Positions 7,752-16,474 of a stretch of 64,000 bases of DNA are shown piece by piece. A program made the translations under genes and the position numbers. A model generated the notes under the pieces. That model saw only the letters and a program-made list of their open reading frames with translations, was not told the DNA's origin and made no database searches. Each line of letters opens with the position of its first letter. Position 1 is the first letter of the stretch. The stretch is from Oscillospiraceae bacterium (GTDB lineage Bacteria > Bacillota > Clostridia > Oscillospirales > Ruminococcaceae), in assembly GCA_012520915.1 (NCBI GenBank), contig JAAYNJ010000027.1:1-64000 (forward strand), given 5' to 3'.

Positions 7752-8438
7752 ATGGGCAAACTTAAGATTGTATTCAACGGTATATTAAAAGAAAATCCCG
7801 TTTTGGTTTTAGTTTTGGGAACCTGCCCGGTTCTTGCAGTATCTGTAAGTGTAGCAGGGGCTTTGGGAATGGGAATTGCGGCAACATTTGTCCTGATAGG
7901 TTCAAATGCCGTTATTTCGGCTCTCAGGAAAATTATCCCCTCAAACGTAAGGATTCCCTGCTATATCACGGTCATTGCCACTTTCGTTACAATTGTCATG
8001 ATGTTGATAAAAGCTTTCGTACCCTCCCTCTACGCCGCTTTAGGAGTGTACCTCCCTTTGATAGTCGTCAATTGTATAATTCTCGGAAGAGCCGAGATGT
8101 TCGCAGCAAAAAACAAAATGCTTGACAGCATTCTGGACGGCATCGGTATGGGGTTGGGTTTCACGCTTATCATTGTCATTATGGCCTCAATAAGAGAACT
8201 TTTAGGCGAAGGAAGCTGGTTCGGAGTCAGCATAATACCCGAGGAATACACCATTGGGGTTATGACACGCTCTCCGGGCGGATTCTTAACCTATGGTTTG
8301 CTTATGGCTGCACTTGCAGCAATTCTGGCAAAAAAAGGTAAAAAACCTCTTAAATTTTCAACCTCCAACGGCTGTGCCGATTGCCCCGTTGCTTCAGCCT
8401 GTAACGGCAGTCACGAGTGTGAGGAAGGAGCTGAATAA
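7752..8438 (+). CDS. rnfE: Rnf complex subunit E
   Basis: A 228-residue membrane protein of the RnfE/NqrD family with about six helices. An ENPVLVLVLGTCPVLAVS segment near the N-terminus contains the conserved Cys thought to bind the intramembrane Fe-S cluster shared with RnfA. A second conserved motif (VYLPLIVVNCIILGRAE, ~93-110) includes the other Cys. The C-terminal ~25 residues are soluble and Cys-rich (five Cys), an extension seen in some clostridial RnfE. It begins immediately after the rnfG stop, and its TAA overlaps the rnfA ATG. Confidence 0.96.
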   Translation: MGKLKIVFNGILKENPVLVLVLGTCPVLAVSVSVAGALGMGIAATFVLIGSNAVISALRKIIPSNVRIPCYITVIATFVTIVMMLIKAFVPSLYAALGVYLPLIVVNCIILGRAEMFAAKNKMLDSILDGIGMGLGFTLIIVIMASIRELLGEGSWFGVSIIPEEYTIGVMTRSPGGFLTYGLLMAALAAILAKKGKKPLKFSTSNGCADCPVASACNGSHECEEGAE

Positions 8439-9031
8439 TGGCAAAATCTTTGATGATAATTTTGTTTACTATGATTCTGACGGAAAACTATGTTTTGGTC
8501 CGTTTTCTCGGAATCTGTCCTTTCCTCGGGGTTTCCAAAAATTTAAGCAGCGCGGTGGGCATGAGTATGGCCGTAGTTTTTGTAATGACCCTGTCATCCG
8601 CCGCCACCTCCCTGATATACAATTTTTTGTTGTTGCCCTATGCTCTCGAGTATATGGTTACAATCGTCTTTATTCTGGTAATTGCAGCATTGGTTCAGCT
8701 GGTTGAAATTGTACTCAAGAGGTATATGAAACCCCTCTATAATGCTCTTGGAGTGTATCTACCGTTGATAACAACAAACTGTGCCGTTCTGGGAGTTACC
8801 ATACTCAACGTTGACAACGGATACGGTTTTACCGAATCCGTGATAGCCGGACTGGGCGCCGGACTCGGTTTTTTCCTTGCAATGGTGTTGTTTTCGGGAA
8901 TCCGCATCGTTGTCAATCGGGCAAAGCCTCCAAAGTGTTTTGAAGGGCTTCCGATCACATTGGTTTCGGCTTCACTCACATCCCTTACATTTATGGGTTT
9001 TTCAGGGCTGGTAGAGGGAATATTTAAGTAA
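8438..9031 (+). CDS. rnfA: Rnf complex subunit A
   Basis: A 197-residue membrane protein, paralogous to RnfE in inverted topology, with about six helices. It has the ENYVLVRFLGICPFLGVS segment with its conserved Cys, and GVYLPLITTNCAVLG with the second Cys. RnfA and RnfE together form the core of the membrane channel and hold the central cluster. TAATG coupling with rnfE; 26 bases separate it from rnfB. Confidence 0.97.
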   Translation: MAKSLMIILFTMILTENYVLVRFLGICPFLGVSKNLSSAVGMSMAVVFVMTLSSAATSLIYNFLLLPYALEYMVTIVFILVIAALVQLVEIVLKRYMKPLYNALGVYLPLITTNCAVLGVTILNVDNGYGFTESVIAGLGAGLGFFLAMVLFSGIRIVVNRAKPPKCFEGLPITLVSASLTSLTFMGFSGLVEGIFK

Positions 9032-9057
9032 TACTGTATAGTCGCTCGGAGGGTTCA

Positions 9058-9879
9058 ATGGATATTCAAGCAATCATTTCAGCTGTAGTCGTCCTGACAT
9101 CAATAGGTGCGGTATCCGCGGTTATGCTGGTTGTAGTGGACAGGTTTTTATCCATTCCGGAAGATGCCCTCGTGGCTGAAATCACGGAGATTTTACCGGG
9201 GGTAAATTGCGGAGCTTGCGGATATGCAGGGTGCCAGGATTACGCTTTGGCTGTTACAAAAGATGAAGAGGTTAACCTCTGTGTCCCCGGAGGCGATGAA
9301 GTTTCCCGCCTGATTGCAGCCGCGACCGGGAAGGAAGCGAAAGATGTCATGGAATGTGTTGCGGTTGTCCGATGCAGAGGCTATGATGACGTTGCAAAGA
9401 AAAAAATGGAGTATGACGGTGTCAAGAGCTGTATTGCCGCAAATGCAATCTTCAGCGGATCGCGGGAATGCCGTGAGGGATGTCTCGGTTTCGGCGACTG
9501 TGTTGCCGTATGTAAATTTGATGCCATGCAAATAATTGACGGAGTTGCATACAGCGACCCCGAAAAGTGCAACGGATGTGGCGTGTGTGCAGAAGCATGT
9601 CCGAAGGGTATAATCGATATTTTGCCTTTGAGCAATCGTGCGGTAATTTCCTGCAGCAACCGTGAAAAGGGAGCTGTTGCAAGAAAGCAATGTTCCAACA
9701 GCTGTATTGGATGCAGGTTATGCGAAAAAGCCTGCAACTATGGCGCAATTAAGATAGTTGATAATTTAGCACAGGTGGATTTCGAAAAATGCGTCGGTTG
9801 CGGAGACTGTAAAGCGGTCTGTCCCACCAAAGCTATTTCCATGATATTCGGAGAACAGAAGCCGCTCATAGCAGATTAA
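9058..9879 (+). CDS. rnfB: Rnf complex subunit B (ferredoxin-accepting Fe-S subunit)
   Basis: A 273-residue RnfB, the probable entry point for electrons from ferredoxin. Residues ~7-28 form a membrane anchor. The Fe-S domain near residues 45-75 has GVNCGACGYAGC plus a later Cys (NLCVPGG). Further clusters are CREGCLGFGDCVAVC, CNGCGVCAEACP, CIGCRLCEKAC and CVGCGDCKAVCP, a typical multi-cluster RnfB. ATG has GGAGG (within CGGAGGG) upstream. Last gene of the operon, followed at once by a strong terminator. Confidence 0.97.
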   Translation: MDIQAIISAVVVLTSIGAVSAVMLVVVDRFLSIPEDALVAEITEILPGVNCGACGYAGCQDYALAVTKDEEVNLCVPGGDEVSRLIAAATGKEAKDVMECVAVVRCRGYDDVAKKKMEYDGVKSCIAANAIFSGSRECREGCLGFGDCVAVCKFDAMQIIDGVAYSDPEKCNGCGVCAEACPKGIIDILPLSNRAVISCSNREKGAVARKQCSNSCIGCRLCEKACNYGAIKIVDNLAQVDFEKCVGCGDCKAVCPTKAISMIFGEQKPLIAD

Positions 9880-9880
9880 A

Positions 9881-9907
9881 AAAGAGGGTCCGAAAGGACC
9901 CTCTTTT
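9881..9907. terminator. Bidirectional terminator, rnf operon / C-GCAxxG gene
   Basis: Stem GAGGGTCC/GGACCCTC with a GAAA tetraloop (9884-9903), T-run on the plus strand and A-run before it. It serves rnfB on the plus strand and the convergent minus-strand gene at 9937. Confidence 0.92.
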
Positions 9908-9936
9908 AATATTCTTTCTGTGTAAAAAAGTTTCTA

Positions 9937-10329
9937 TTATTCAATTCTGTTGCTCATAATTTCCACAGCGCCTATTACATATTCCACGCAGCTGAATCCC
10001 GGTTCGCTTTCTTTTCGTTTTAAAAGCTCCGAACATGTCAAACTCCCGTATTTTCTATAAAATGCGTCTGCCAATTTAGCTGTTTCTTCAAGTACCCATC
10101 TTTTATTTTCCGGATTTGTATCGGCGTATATAAGTCCGAAAACAAAACCCATTCCGCAGACCGCCCCGCAAAGATTTTCTTTTCCGCCAAATCCTTTGCC
10201 GAAAGGTGCGGCGAGTTTTATTAAATCCGATTTATCCGTTTCAATCAAATCTGAAAACGCAACCGCAACCGCCTGAGCACAATTATATCTTTTCGACATC
10301 ATTTTCCTTGCAACGGCTATTCTGTCCAA
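9937..10329 (-). CDS. C-GCAxxG-C-C family protein
   Basis: A 130-residue protein of the C_GCAxxG_C_C family, a putative redox-active or metal/haem-binding group common in anaerobes. Family marks are YNCAQAV (Cys ~18), the central CGAVCGMG motif and C-terminal Cys residues in LTCSELL and GFSCVEYV. The start is TTG with AGGAG 8-9 bases upstream. It is transcribed convergently to the rnf operon and diverges from nagB. Biochemical function is not established, so it is named only by family. Confidence 0.85.
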   Translation of the reverse strand: MDRIAVARKMMSKRYNCAQAVAVAFSDLIETDKSDLIKLAAPFGKGFGGKENLCGAVCGMGFVFGLIYADTNPENKRWVLEETAKLADAFYRKYGSLTCSELLKRKESEPGFSCVEYVIGAVEIMSNRIE

Positions 10330-10395
10330 TTCACATCTCCTTTTAGCTTCTTAACATTATGGTTGAAAATACTTTCATCATAATTTAAAATAACT

Positions 10396-10425
10396 TTGTC
10401 TTAAATCAATTAAGCCGAATATTCT
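10396..10425 (+). promoter_or_regulatory. Putative nagB promoter
   Basis: TTGTCT (10396-10401), an 18-base spacer and TATTCT (10420-10425). This predicts a start near 10432, just ahead of the palindrome at 10442-10461. Confidence 0.45.
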
Positions 10426-10441
10426 TAAAAAATAATATCAC

Positions 10442-10461
10442 ACTTGATTAACTTATCAAGT
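10442..10461. promoter_or_regulatory. Candidate operator upstream of nagB
   Basis: A perfect inverted repeat ACTTGAT-(6)-ATCAAGT lies between the putative -10 and the nagB ribosome site. Dyads of this size in this place are typical repressor sites. The regulator is unknown, and the sequence is not the classic GntR-type NagR box. Confidence 0.45.
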
Positions 10462-10485
10462 CCGCATCACTTTGGAGGATTTTGT

Positions 10486-11241
10486 ATGAACATCATTTTC
10501 TGTGAAGACTATGAAGAGATGAGTCGAAAGGCTGCAGCAATCATTGCTTCACAAATTATTTTAAAACCCGACAGCGTTCTCGGGCTTGCAACCGGGTCGA
10601 CCCCCATAGGTCTTTACGAAGAGCTTGTGAGCAAATACAACACCGGAGAAATCAGTTTTTCCCGTGTTCAAACATACAATCTCGATGAATATATAGGTCT
10701 TGCCCCGACTCACGACCAAAGCTATGCCTACTTTATGAACCACTACCTTTTAGGAAAAATTGATATAGATATGTCAAACACCCACCTCCTTTTCGGCATG
10801 GCAAAAGACATCGATCAGGAGTGTCAGAACTACACTTCAAAACTTTCCTCAATTGTTGGCGGTTTGGATTTTCAGATACTCGGCATGGGTCATAACGGGC
10901 ATATCGGTTTCAACGAACCGGACAGTAAATTCATTTTGGATACACACTGCATTGAGCTGACGGATGAAACCATCCAGGCAAACTCAAGATTTTTCGGCGA
11001 CACGGATCTAGTGCCTAAAAGAGCTATAACCATGGGTATTCGTCCTATAATGAATGCAAAGCAGATACTGTTTATTGTAAACGGAAGCGATAAAGCCGAG
11101 ATGCTCGAGAGAGCTTTATTTGGAGACGTCACTCCAAGTGTACCCGCATCAATACTTCAAATGCACCGCTCCCTGACTGTCGTAGCCGACAGGGAAGCGC
11201 TCCGTGTTGTGGAACAGCTTCATCCGGAACAGATTTATTGA
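10486..11241 (+). CDS. nagB: Glucosamine-6-phosphate deaminase
   Basis: A 251-residue cytosolic enzyme that converts glucosamine 6-phosphate to fructose 6-phosphate and ammonia, linking amino-sugar breakdown to glycolysis. Visible motifs are GLATGSTPIGLYEEL (~33-47), YNLDEY with the catalytic-region Asp (~67), and the signature LGMGHNGHIGFNEP (~132-145) with the catalytic His. I chose ATG 10486, preceded by GGAGGA. An in-frame TTG at 10444 lies in the operator region and is not a likely start. No nagA lies beside it in this window. The nearby nonulosonate locus also consumes hexosamine, so this enzyme may help balance that pool. Confidence 0.96.
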   Translation: MNIIFCEDYEEMSRKAAAIIASQIILKPDSVLGLATGSTPIGLYEELVSKYNTGEISFSRVQTYNLDEYIGLAPTHDQSYAYFMNHYLLGKIDIDMSNTHLLFGMAKDIDQECQNYTSKLSSIVGGLDFQILGMGHNGHIGFNEPDSKFILDTHCIELTDETIQANSRFFGDTDLVPKRAITMGIRPIMNAKQILFIVNGSDKAEMLERALFGDVTPSVPASILQMHRSLTVVADREALRVVEQLHPEQIY

Positions 11242-11292
11242 TTCGATAACCTTCTTTTAAAATTTCAAAGGACAGCAAACATCAGTTTAACT

Positions 11293-11928
11293 ATGAATAA
11301 TATTACTGCAAAATTAAAAATATTTTTTATAACAGCTACCCTGGTTGTTGTGTGTATCCTTGTTTCAGGTTGCTCTTCTCTCTATGATAACAGCGTAGGA
11401 GACAATATAGGTTCTTATGTAGATCCCGTAAACAATGCTCCTGAAAAGGGGGATTATCTCCCGGAAGAAAACGCAAAATCCGACGGCAAAGCGGATATCG
11501 AGGATAACATCGAAATCGAAGACGGTGACGGTTCATCAAGCAGAATAACCGAACCGAACATAATCGACGACCGTTTTGTTTCCGACAACTTCAGCTTTTA
11601 TGTCCCCTCTTTATGGAGAAAGAGCATGCAGCTTGAAAAGAACATTGAAGAGATTAACGGATATGAAATACTGTCATATGTATTTTATTATGTTTCCTCC
11701 GATGAAACCGAGGCGGTTGTAATGACACTCAAGGAAGTGCCCTATGATGTTTTCACGAAAATAGGAACAAAGAAAGACTGGAACAGATTGGGTGATATAT
11801 CAAAAGACAAACCTGTTTTCTTTATTTTGAGCACGGATGAGCCGCTTCCCGAAGATTTTGTTGATGTTGATGCATATCTCGAGATATATAATATGCTAAA
11901 CGAAAAGCTGGACTTTAAGAAAGCATAA
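11293..11928 (+). CDS. Hypothetical lipoprotein
   Basis: A 211-residue protein of unrecognised family. Residues ~8-26 form a hydrophobic signal, and VSGC supplies a lipobox with lipidated Cys near 27. A low-complexity acidic linker (about 45-85) follows, then a folded C-terminal part with mixed aromatic and charged residues (FYVPSLWRKS, VFYYVSSDETEAVVMTL). It should be anchored outside the membrane. The ribosome site is weak (AAAGGA about 20 bases upstream), so the start is less certain. It follows nagB and ends in a terminator. Confidence 0.6.
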   Translation: MNNITAKLKIFFITATLVVVCILVSGCSSLYDNSVGDNIGSYVDPVNNAPEKGDYLPEENAKSDGKADIEDNIEIEDGDGSSSRITEPNIIDDRFVSDNFSFYVPSLWRKSMQLEKNIEEINGYEILSYVFYYVSSDETEAVVMTLKEVPYDVFTKIGTKKDWNRLGDISKDKPVFFILSTDEPLPEDFVDVDAYLEIYNMLNEKLDFKKA

Positions 11929-11930
11929 AA

Positions 11931-11957
11931 ACGGGGCTGAAAAACAGCCCTGTTTTT
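11931..11957 (+). terminator. Terminator after the nagB/lipoprotein unit
   Basis: Stem ACGGGGCTG/CAGCCCTGT (11931-11939 and 11945-11953) with an all-A loop, flanked by A and T runs. It can also serve the convergent legX gene. Confidence 0.88.
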
Positions 11958-11974
11958 ATGCTTATGGAAACAAC

Positions 11975-13006
11975 CTATCCGAATATGACTTTTGCCTCTT
12001 TTAAGTTTTCTATCTGCCCCGCGTCTATAAAACTTTCCTCGTCGATAGGATATACTCCGATTTTTTCCCCTTCAGATATACATTGCTTTATAAGATCGGT
12101 TATATGTTGGAACTCGTTATCTTTTACCTTCTCAATAAATCGAGGCGAAATTACATAAAACCCTGCATTTATTAAGTACTCTTCACTCGGCTTTTCTCTT
12201 ATTTCCGAAACAGATCCGTTTTCGTTGAGTTCCACAACACCATAAGGAACCGTCACACGTTTTCTTGCCGCGACAAGTGTCAGGATATTTTTTTCGCGTT
12301 TATGAAAGGACATAATGTCCCTATAGTCCGTTTCGATTATGTTGTCGCAATATGTCATAAATACATCGTCTGAAAACCTGTTTTTAAAAAAAGCCAATCC
12401 GCCGGCCGTACCCAGTGGAGTATCCTCATCAACAAACTCAAGATTATAGTCCTGTTCCTTTTCGGAAAAGTAACTCTTAATCAGATTTTTTCTGTGATTT
12501 ACAACAAGTGTTATGTCTCTGCAACCGAACTTTCTAAATCTTTCTATGATAATTTCGGTAATAGTTGATTTTCCCATGGGCATGAGCGGTTTGGGAAGAA
12601 TATCGGTATAGGGGTACAGCCTGGTGCCGAAACCTCCCGCCATTATTATGACATGATTTTTTAGCGCTTCACCCTCTCTGTGGAATGTAGTATCTTTAAA
12701 CACCAAAGCATGAACCGCACCGCTGTCGTCGGTCATGGGAACGCATGTAATGCTTTTTTCAAATAGGATTTTTCTCGCCTTCCCCTCATTAAATCCCTTT
12801 AAAAAAACCGGGTTTTTTGAGCTCGCAAGAGAAACCGGTTGAGAAATGTCCCCGTTGTTCAAAAGAAATCTTCTTATGTCCCCATCGGTCACTATACCTA
12901 TAAGCCTGTCGCTTTCGACTGCCAATACTTTATATTCATTTCTTTCAAGAATTCCAAGGGCCTCTGCAACCGAGGTAGATTCTTCAACTATATAATCGAT
13001 AAACAT
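11975..13006 (-). CDS. legX: CBS-domain sugar-1-phosphate nucleotidyltransferase (PtmE/LegX type)
   Basis: A 343-residue protein with two N-terminal CBS domains (about 1-115) fused to a nucleotidyltransferase domain (~117-343). The catalytic motif is IMAGGFGTRLYPYT followed by PKPLMP, with a metal-binding CDN later. This architecture is that of Campylobacter PtmE/LegX, which makes GDP-glucosamine from GlcN-1-P and GTP for legionaminic acid. A clustered legB/legC supports that reading, although related CBS-nucleotidyltransferases activate other sugars. ATG with AGGAG about 10 bases upstream. Third gene of the legB-legC-legX operon, with 21 bases after legC. Confidence 0.82.
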   Translation of the reverse strand: MFIDYIVEESTSVAEALGILERNEYKVLAVESDRLIGIVTDGDIRRFLLNNGDISQPVSLASSKNPVFLKGFNEGKARKILFEKSITCVPMTDDSGAVHALVFKDTTFHREGEALKNHVIIMAGGFGTRLYPYTDILPKPLMPMGKSTITEIIIERFRKFGCRDITLVVNHRKNLIKSYFSEKEQDYNLEFVDEDTPLGTAGGLAFFKNRFSDDVFMTYCDNIIETDYRDIMSFHKREKNILTLVAARKRVTVPYGVVELNENGSVSEIREKPSEEYLINAGFYVISPRFIEKVKDNEFQHITDLIKQCISEGEKIGVYPIDEESFIDAGQIENLKEAKVIFG

Positions 13007-13027
13007 CCGTCACCAACTCCTATGTTG

Positions 13028-14182
13028 CTAAAACAGCAATACAGCTTTTAAAGTTTCCGCCACTCTTAATAACTCTTCTTCCTTCAGATTTGTAGAGCAG
13101 GGAATATTTACAATGTTTTTATGAAAATAACTCGATTTTTCAAAATTTTGTTTGGAAATATTTCCAAAAGGAGTAAACGGTTTAAGTCTATGCATCAGCT
13201 CCCATATCGGTCTTGATTCGATTCCGTTTTCCTTTAAAATACCGATTACCTCATCGCGCTTGTTGTCGGTAAAAAGGCTGTAGAACCACCTGTTGGGTCT
13301 GCATCTATGTGTCGCAAACGGCAGAAGGGGAAGGCCTTTTTCGATATAGGCATTGTAGTTGTTCTCCTTGATGGATACAAAACTCTCCAATTTTTCAATC
13401 TGTGCAAGTCCCAAAGCGGCCTGGACATTCGTCATTCTATAGTTATAGCCTACTTCATTGTGTATAAATCTAAGCGCATCATCCTTGCTTTGCTGTGAAA
13501 GATACCTGATGTGGTCAAGGCTTTTTTGTTCTCTCGCCACAACTGCTCCGCCGCCTCCGGTTGTTATGATTTTGTTTCCGTTGAAAGAAAAGACACCGAT
13601 ATCTCCTACCATTCCCGAATGTTTGCCGTCGAATCTGCCCCCAACAAAAAAACTTCCCAGCGACTCACAGGCATCTTCAACAATCTTCAGATTGAATCTT
13701 TCCGCCAGGCAAACGATTCTATCCATATCACACAAATTGCCGAATATGTGTACCGGAACGATTGCCTTAACGCGCCGATTGCTTGCTTTGTGAAAAAGCT
13801 CACCCTCACGAAGTTCACATTCTTCCGAGCAAAACTCTTCTATCTTTTCCGGATCAATACAAAGATATTCATCACAATCCATGAAGACGGGTATTGCTCC
13901 TATATACATGAGCGGGTTAATCGATGCGATAAAAGTCAGGTTGGGAACTATAACGAGGTCATCCCGGGAAATCCCGACTTCCATATAGGCAAGATGAAGG
14001 GCCGAAGTTCCGTTTTGGCAGACAGCGCAGTCCTCAGACCCTACATAGCTTGAAATTGCCTTTTCAAATTTCGGTATATACGGGCCGGCGGTGGAAACCC
14101 ACTCAGTTTCTATGGCGGTTTTTGTGTATTCGACTTCCGATTTATCAAAATTCGGCACCGAAAGAGGTATGTAATTTTGCAT
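13028..14182 (-). CDS. legC: PLP-dependent sugar aminotransferase (LegC type)
   Basis: A 384-residue DegT/DnrJ/EryC1 family aminotransferase. It begins IPLSVPNFDKSEVEYT, typical of LegC/PseC-like enzymes. Motifs include GTSALHLA for phosphate binding, DACESLGS, and SFNGNKIITTGGGG with the PLP-binding Lys (~184). In the legionaminate pathway it aminates C4 of the 4-keto-6-deoxy nucleotide sugar made by LegB, using glutamate. It starts 8 bases after legB and is in one operon with legX. Substrate assignment rests on context. Confidence 0.85.
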   Translation of the reverse strand: MQNYIPLSVPNFDKSEVEYTKTAIETEWVSTAGPYIPKFEKAISSYVGSEDCAVCQNGTSALHLAYMEVGISRDDLVIVPNLTFIASINPLMYIGAIPVFMDCDEYLCIDPEKIEEFCSEECELREGELFHKASNRRVKAIVPVHIFGNLCDMDRIVCLAERFNLKIVEDACESLGSFFVGGRFDGKHSGMVGDIGVFSFNGNKIITTGGGGAVVAREQKSLDHIRYLSQQSKDDALRFIHNEVGYNYRMTNVQAALGLAQIEKLESFVSIKENNYNAYIEKGLPLLPFATHRCRPNRWFYSLFTDNKRDEVIGILKENGIESRPIWELMHRLKPFTPFGNISKQNFEKSSYFHKNIVNIPCSTNLKEEELLRVAETLKAVLLF

Positions 14183-14190
14183 ATAAATAC

Positions 14191-15171
14191 CTATATATTA
14201 TAAATATCCGGTTTGTAGGCGGACATGTTTTCCTTAATCCAGGATATCGTTTCTTTCAAACCCTCTTTTAAACTGTATTCCGGTTCATACCCACATAAAG
14301 CTTTTATTTTTTTATTGCATCCCAGCAGCCGTTCCACTTCGCTGTTTTCAGGCCGTATCCTAACGGCATCGCTTTCTATTGTTGCGTTCGGATTAATCTG
14401 AGATATGAGTTCTTCCGCCAACTCTCCAATCGAGATTTCTATCCCCGTAGCAATATTCACCTCTTCGCCTATGGCGTCGGGCGAGTTTGCGAGATCTAAA
14501 AAACCTCTCACTGTGTCTTTTACATAGTTAAAATCTCTTGTTGGCGTCAGCGAGCCCAGTTTTATCGAATCTTCGCCCGATAAGAGCTGAGTTATTATCG
14601 TCGGTATCACGGCTCTTGCAGACTGTCTCGGACCATATGTATTGAACGGTCTCACAATCGTGACAGGCAGATTAAAACTTCTGTAAAAGCTCTCGGCAAG
14701 TCTGTCGGCGCCGATTTTCGTGGCAGAATAGGGCGATTGTCCCTGAAACGGGTGATTTTCATCTATAGGCACATATTTAGCGGTTCCATAAACTTCCGAA
14801 GTGGATGTGCATATAACCCTGCTCGTTTCGAGCTCTCTTGCCGCATTCAGTACATTTAGGGTGCCTTTAATATTTGTATCTACATAGCTGTCCGGAGAAT
14901 GATAGCTGAACGGAATTGCAATGAGAGCTGCAAGATGATAGACGGTATCAACCCCCTCCATCGCCTTTCTTACTCCATTGGGATCCCGTATATCCCCCAT
15001 AAAAAAATCGATTTCTTTTGCAATTGAAATATCCGTTTTTTCAAGCCATCCTCTGCTCCCAAATGAATTGTAGAAGCAGAATGCACGGACATCATATCCT
15101 CTTTTGCAAAGCAATTCGACAAGGTGGCTGCCGATAAATCCGTCCGACCCAGTTACAAGTACCTTGCCCAT
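14191..15171 (-). CDS. legB: NAD-dependent sugar 4,6-dehydratase (LegB type)
   Basis: A 326-residue extended short-chain dehydrogenase. The NAD-binding GSDGFIGSHL motif lies at residues 8-17, the catalytic STSEVYGTA at ~120 and YSATKIGADRL (Tyr-x-x-x-Lys) at ~145. In the LegB role it converts a nucleotide-activated GlcNAc to its 4-keto-6-deoxy form. ATG with GGAGG upstream. First gene of the minus-strand operon, sharing a divergent intergenic region with legG. A UDP-glucose 4-epimerase is less likely given LegC/LegX/LegG/LegF around it. Confidence 0.88.
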   Translation of the reverse strand: MGKVLVTGSDGFIGSHLVELLCKRGYDVRAFCFYNSFGSRGWLEKTDISIAKEIDFFMGDIRDPNGVRKAMEGVDTVYHLAALIAIPFSYHSPDSYVDTNIKGTLNVLNAARELETSRVICTSTSEVYGTAKYVPIDENHPFQGQSPYSATKIGADRLAESFYRSFNLPVTIVRPFNTYGPRQSARAVIPTIITQLLSGEDSIKLGSLTPTRDFNYVKDTVRGFLDLANSPDAIGEEVNIATGIEISIGELAEELISQINPNATIESDAVRIRPENSEVERLLGCNKKIKALCGYEPEYSLKEGLKETISWIKENMSAYKPDIYNI

Positions 15172-15196
15172 TTTGTCCTCCGAAACTTTTTATAAT

Positions 15197-15225
15197 AATA
15201 TAATACTAAACCTCTCAAAACACAA
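15197..15225 (-). promoter_or_regulatory. Promoter of legB-legC-legX
   Basis: On the minus strand TTGTGT (15220-15225), 17 bases, TATATT (15197-15202). Confidence 0.5.
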
Positions 15226-15240
15226 CCGAACACCTATGCC

Positions 15241-15270
15241 TTGTTTGATATATTGTTTTTATGATATCAT
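15241..15270 (+). promoter_or_regulatory. Promoter of the legG operon
   Basis: TTGTTT (15241-15246), 18 bases, TATCAT (15265-15270). The predicted start near 15277 leaves a leader of about 30 bases before legG. Confidence 0.4.
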
Positions 15271-15307
15271 TTATCGACACAAACACAAATTTGCGGTGAC
15301 CGTCATC

Positions 15308-16474
15308 ATGTATAAAAAGAAGTATAAAATAGCCGTTATAACTTCAACCCGGGCAGATTTCGGCCTCCTGAGGCCGGTGATTGACGAATTGAATAAATTT
15401 GATGTCGAGACCAAGCTCATTGTGACGGGAACACATCTTTCTAAAAACTTCGGTTTGACCAAGGAAGAAATAATTTCACTGGGTTATTCCGTTGATTTTG
15501 AAGTTCCGCTCCCGATGGACCTGACCGATAATACAAAACTGTTATTCAAAGAGGCTTTCAACGGTTTTTCTTCGCTCTTTAATGAAAACTCCTTTGACCT
15601 TCTTGTGGTATTGGGAGACAGGTTTGAGATTTTGTCTGCATCGCTTGCCGCCTTTTTGTCGGACATACCCATAGCACACATCAGCGGAGGGGATGTTACC
15701 ACCGGAGCAAAAGACGATGCATTCAGGCATTGTATTACCAAACTCTCATATCTTCATTTTTCATCCACCGAGGAAGCCCGAACCAGAATTATACAGCTCG
15801 GCGAGTCTCCGGACAGGGTATTTTTCGTCGGGGGACTCGGAGCGGAAAATATCGAGAAAATTTCTTTAGTGACTCCCGACGAATTGAGCAAACGATTTGA
15901 TTTTGATTTTAATCAGCGCTTTCTGTTGGTCACATTTCACCCCGAGACATTGGGCGGGGACTTGGATAAAGATATTGAAGCTCTCCTTTCCGCTTTGGAT
16001 TCGGTAAATATTCCCGTGTTGTTTACAAAAGCCAATGCGGATGAAGGAGGGATGTTTATTAATAAAAAAATCACCGACTTCTGCAACGACCGTCCTTCTT
16101 CAATTCTGGTTGACAGTTTGGGAACAATAAACTATCTTTCCGCCATGAAATATTGCCTTGCCATGGTTGGAAATTCGAGCAGCGGCATAGTAGAAGCGCC
16201 GTCATTTAAAGTGCCTGTTGTAAATATCGGAAACAGGCAAAAAGGAAGAGTTCAGGGAGAGAATACAATAAACTGCAAACCGGTTTTCGAAGAAATCAAA
16301 AAATCCATAAGCCTTGCAATATCCGCTGAATTCAAGGCAAAGATAAAAGAAATGAAAAGTCCGTACTACAGAGAAGCGACTTCGGAAAATATTGCCGAAA
16401 AAATTTACGCTTTCTTGGTTTCGGGTATCGAAGGTCTGTCAAAGGACTTTTACGATTGGAGCTTACCCTTATGA
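15308..16474 (+). CDS. legG: Hydrolysing NDP-sugar 2-epimerase (LegG/NeuC type)
   Basis: A 388-residue GT-B fold enzyme of the UDP-GlcNAc 2-epimerase (hydrolysing) family. Motifs are TSTRADFGLLRPV at the N-terminus, the GDRFE motif (~100), HISGGDVTTGAKDDAFRH, FHPET (~205) and VGNSSSGIVEAPSF (~285). In the pathway it releases the nucleotide and inverts C2 to give the ManNAc-like precursor for LegI. I chose ATG 15308: the conserved start begins there, and the longer upstream frame overlaps legB and the promoter. The ribosome site is weak. It is the first gene of a seven-gene operon, and its stop overlaps the next start (ATGA). Confidence 0.88.
   Translation: MYKKKYKIAVITSTRADFGLLRPVIDELNKFDVETKLIVTGTHLSKNFGLTKEEIISLGYSVDFEVPLPMDLTDNTKLLFKEAFNGFSSLFNENSFDLLVVLGDRFEILSASLAAFLSDIPIAHISGGDVTTGAKDDAFRHCITKLSYLHFSSTEEARTRIIQLGESPDRVFFVGGLGAENIEKISLVTPDELSKRFDFDFNQRFLLVTFHPETLGGDLDKDIEALLSALDSVNIPVLFTKANADEGGMFINKKITDFCNDRPSSILVDSLGTINYLSAMKYCLAMVGNSSSGIVEAPSFKVPVVNIGNRQKGRVQGENTINCKPVFEEIKKSISLAISAEFKAKIKEMKSPYYREATSENIAEKIYAFLVSGIEGLSKDFYDWSLPL

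Noticed and set aside
13511-14053. 180-residue plus-strand frame
   Set aside because: Antisense shadow of legC; no start signal or recognisable domain.
15104-15307. N-terminal extension of legG
   Set aside because: It overlaps legB and both divergent promoters; the conserved enzyme sequence starts at 15308.
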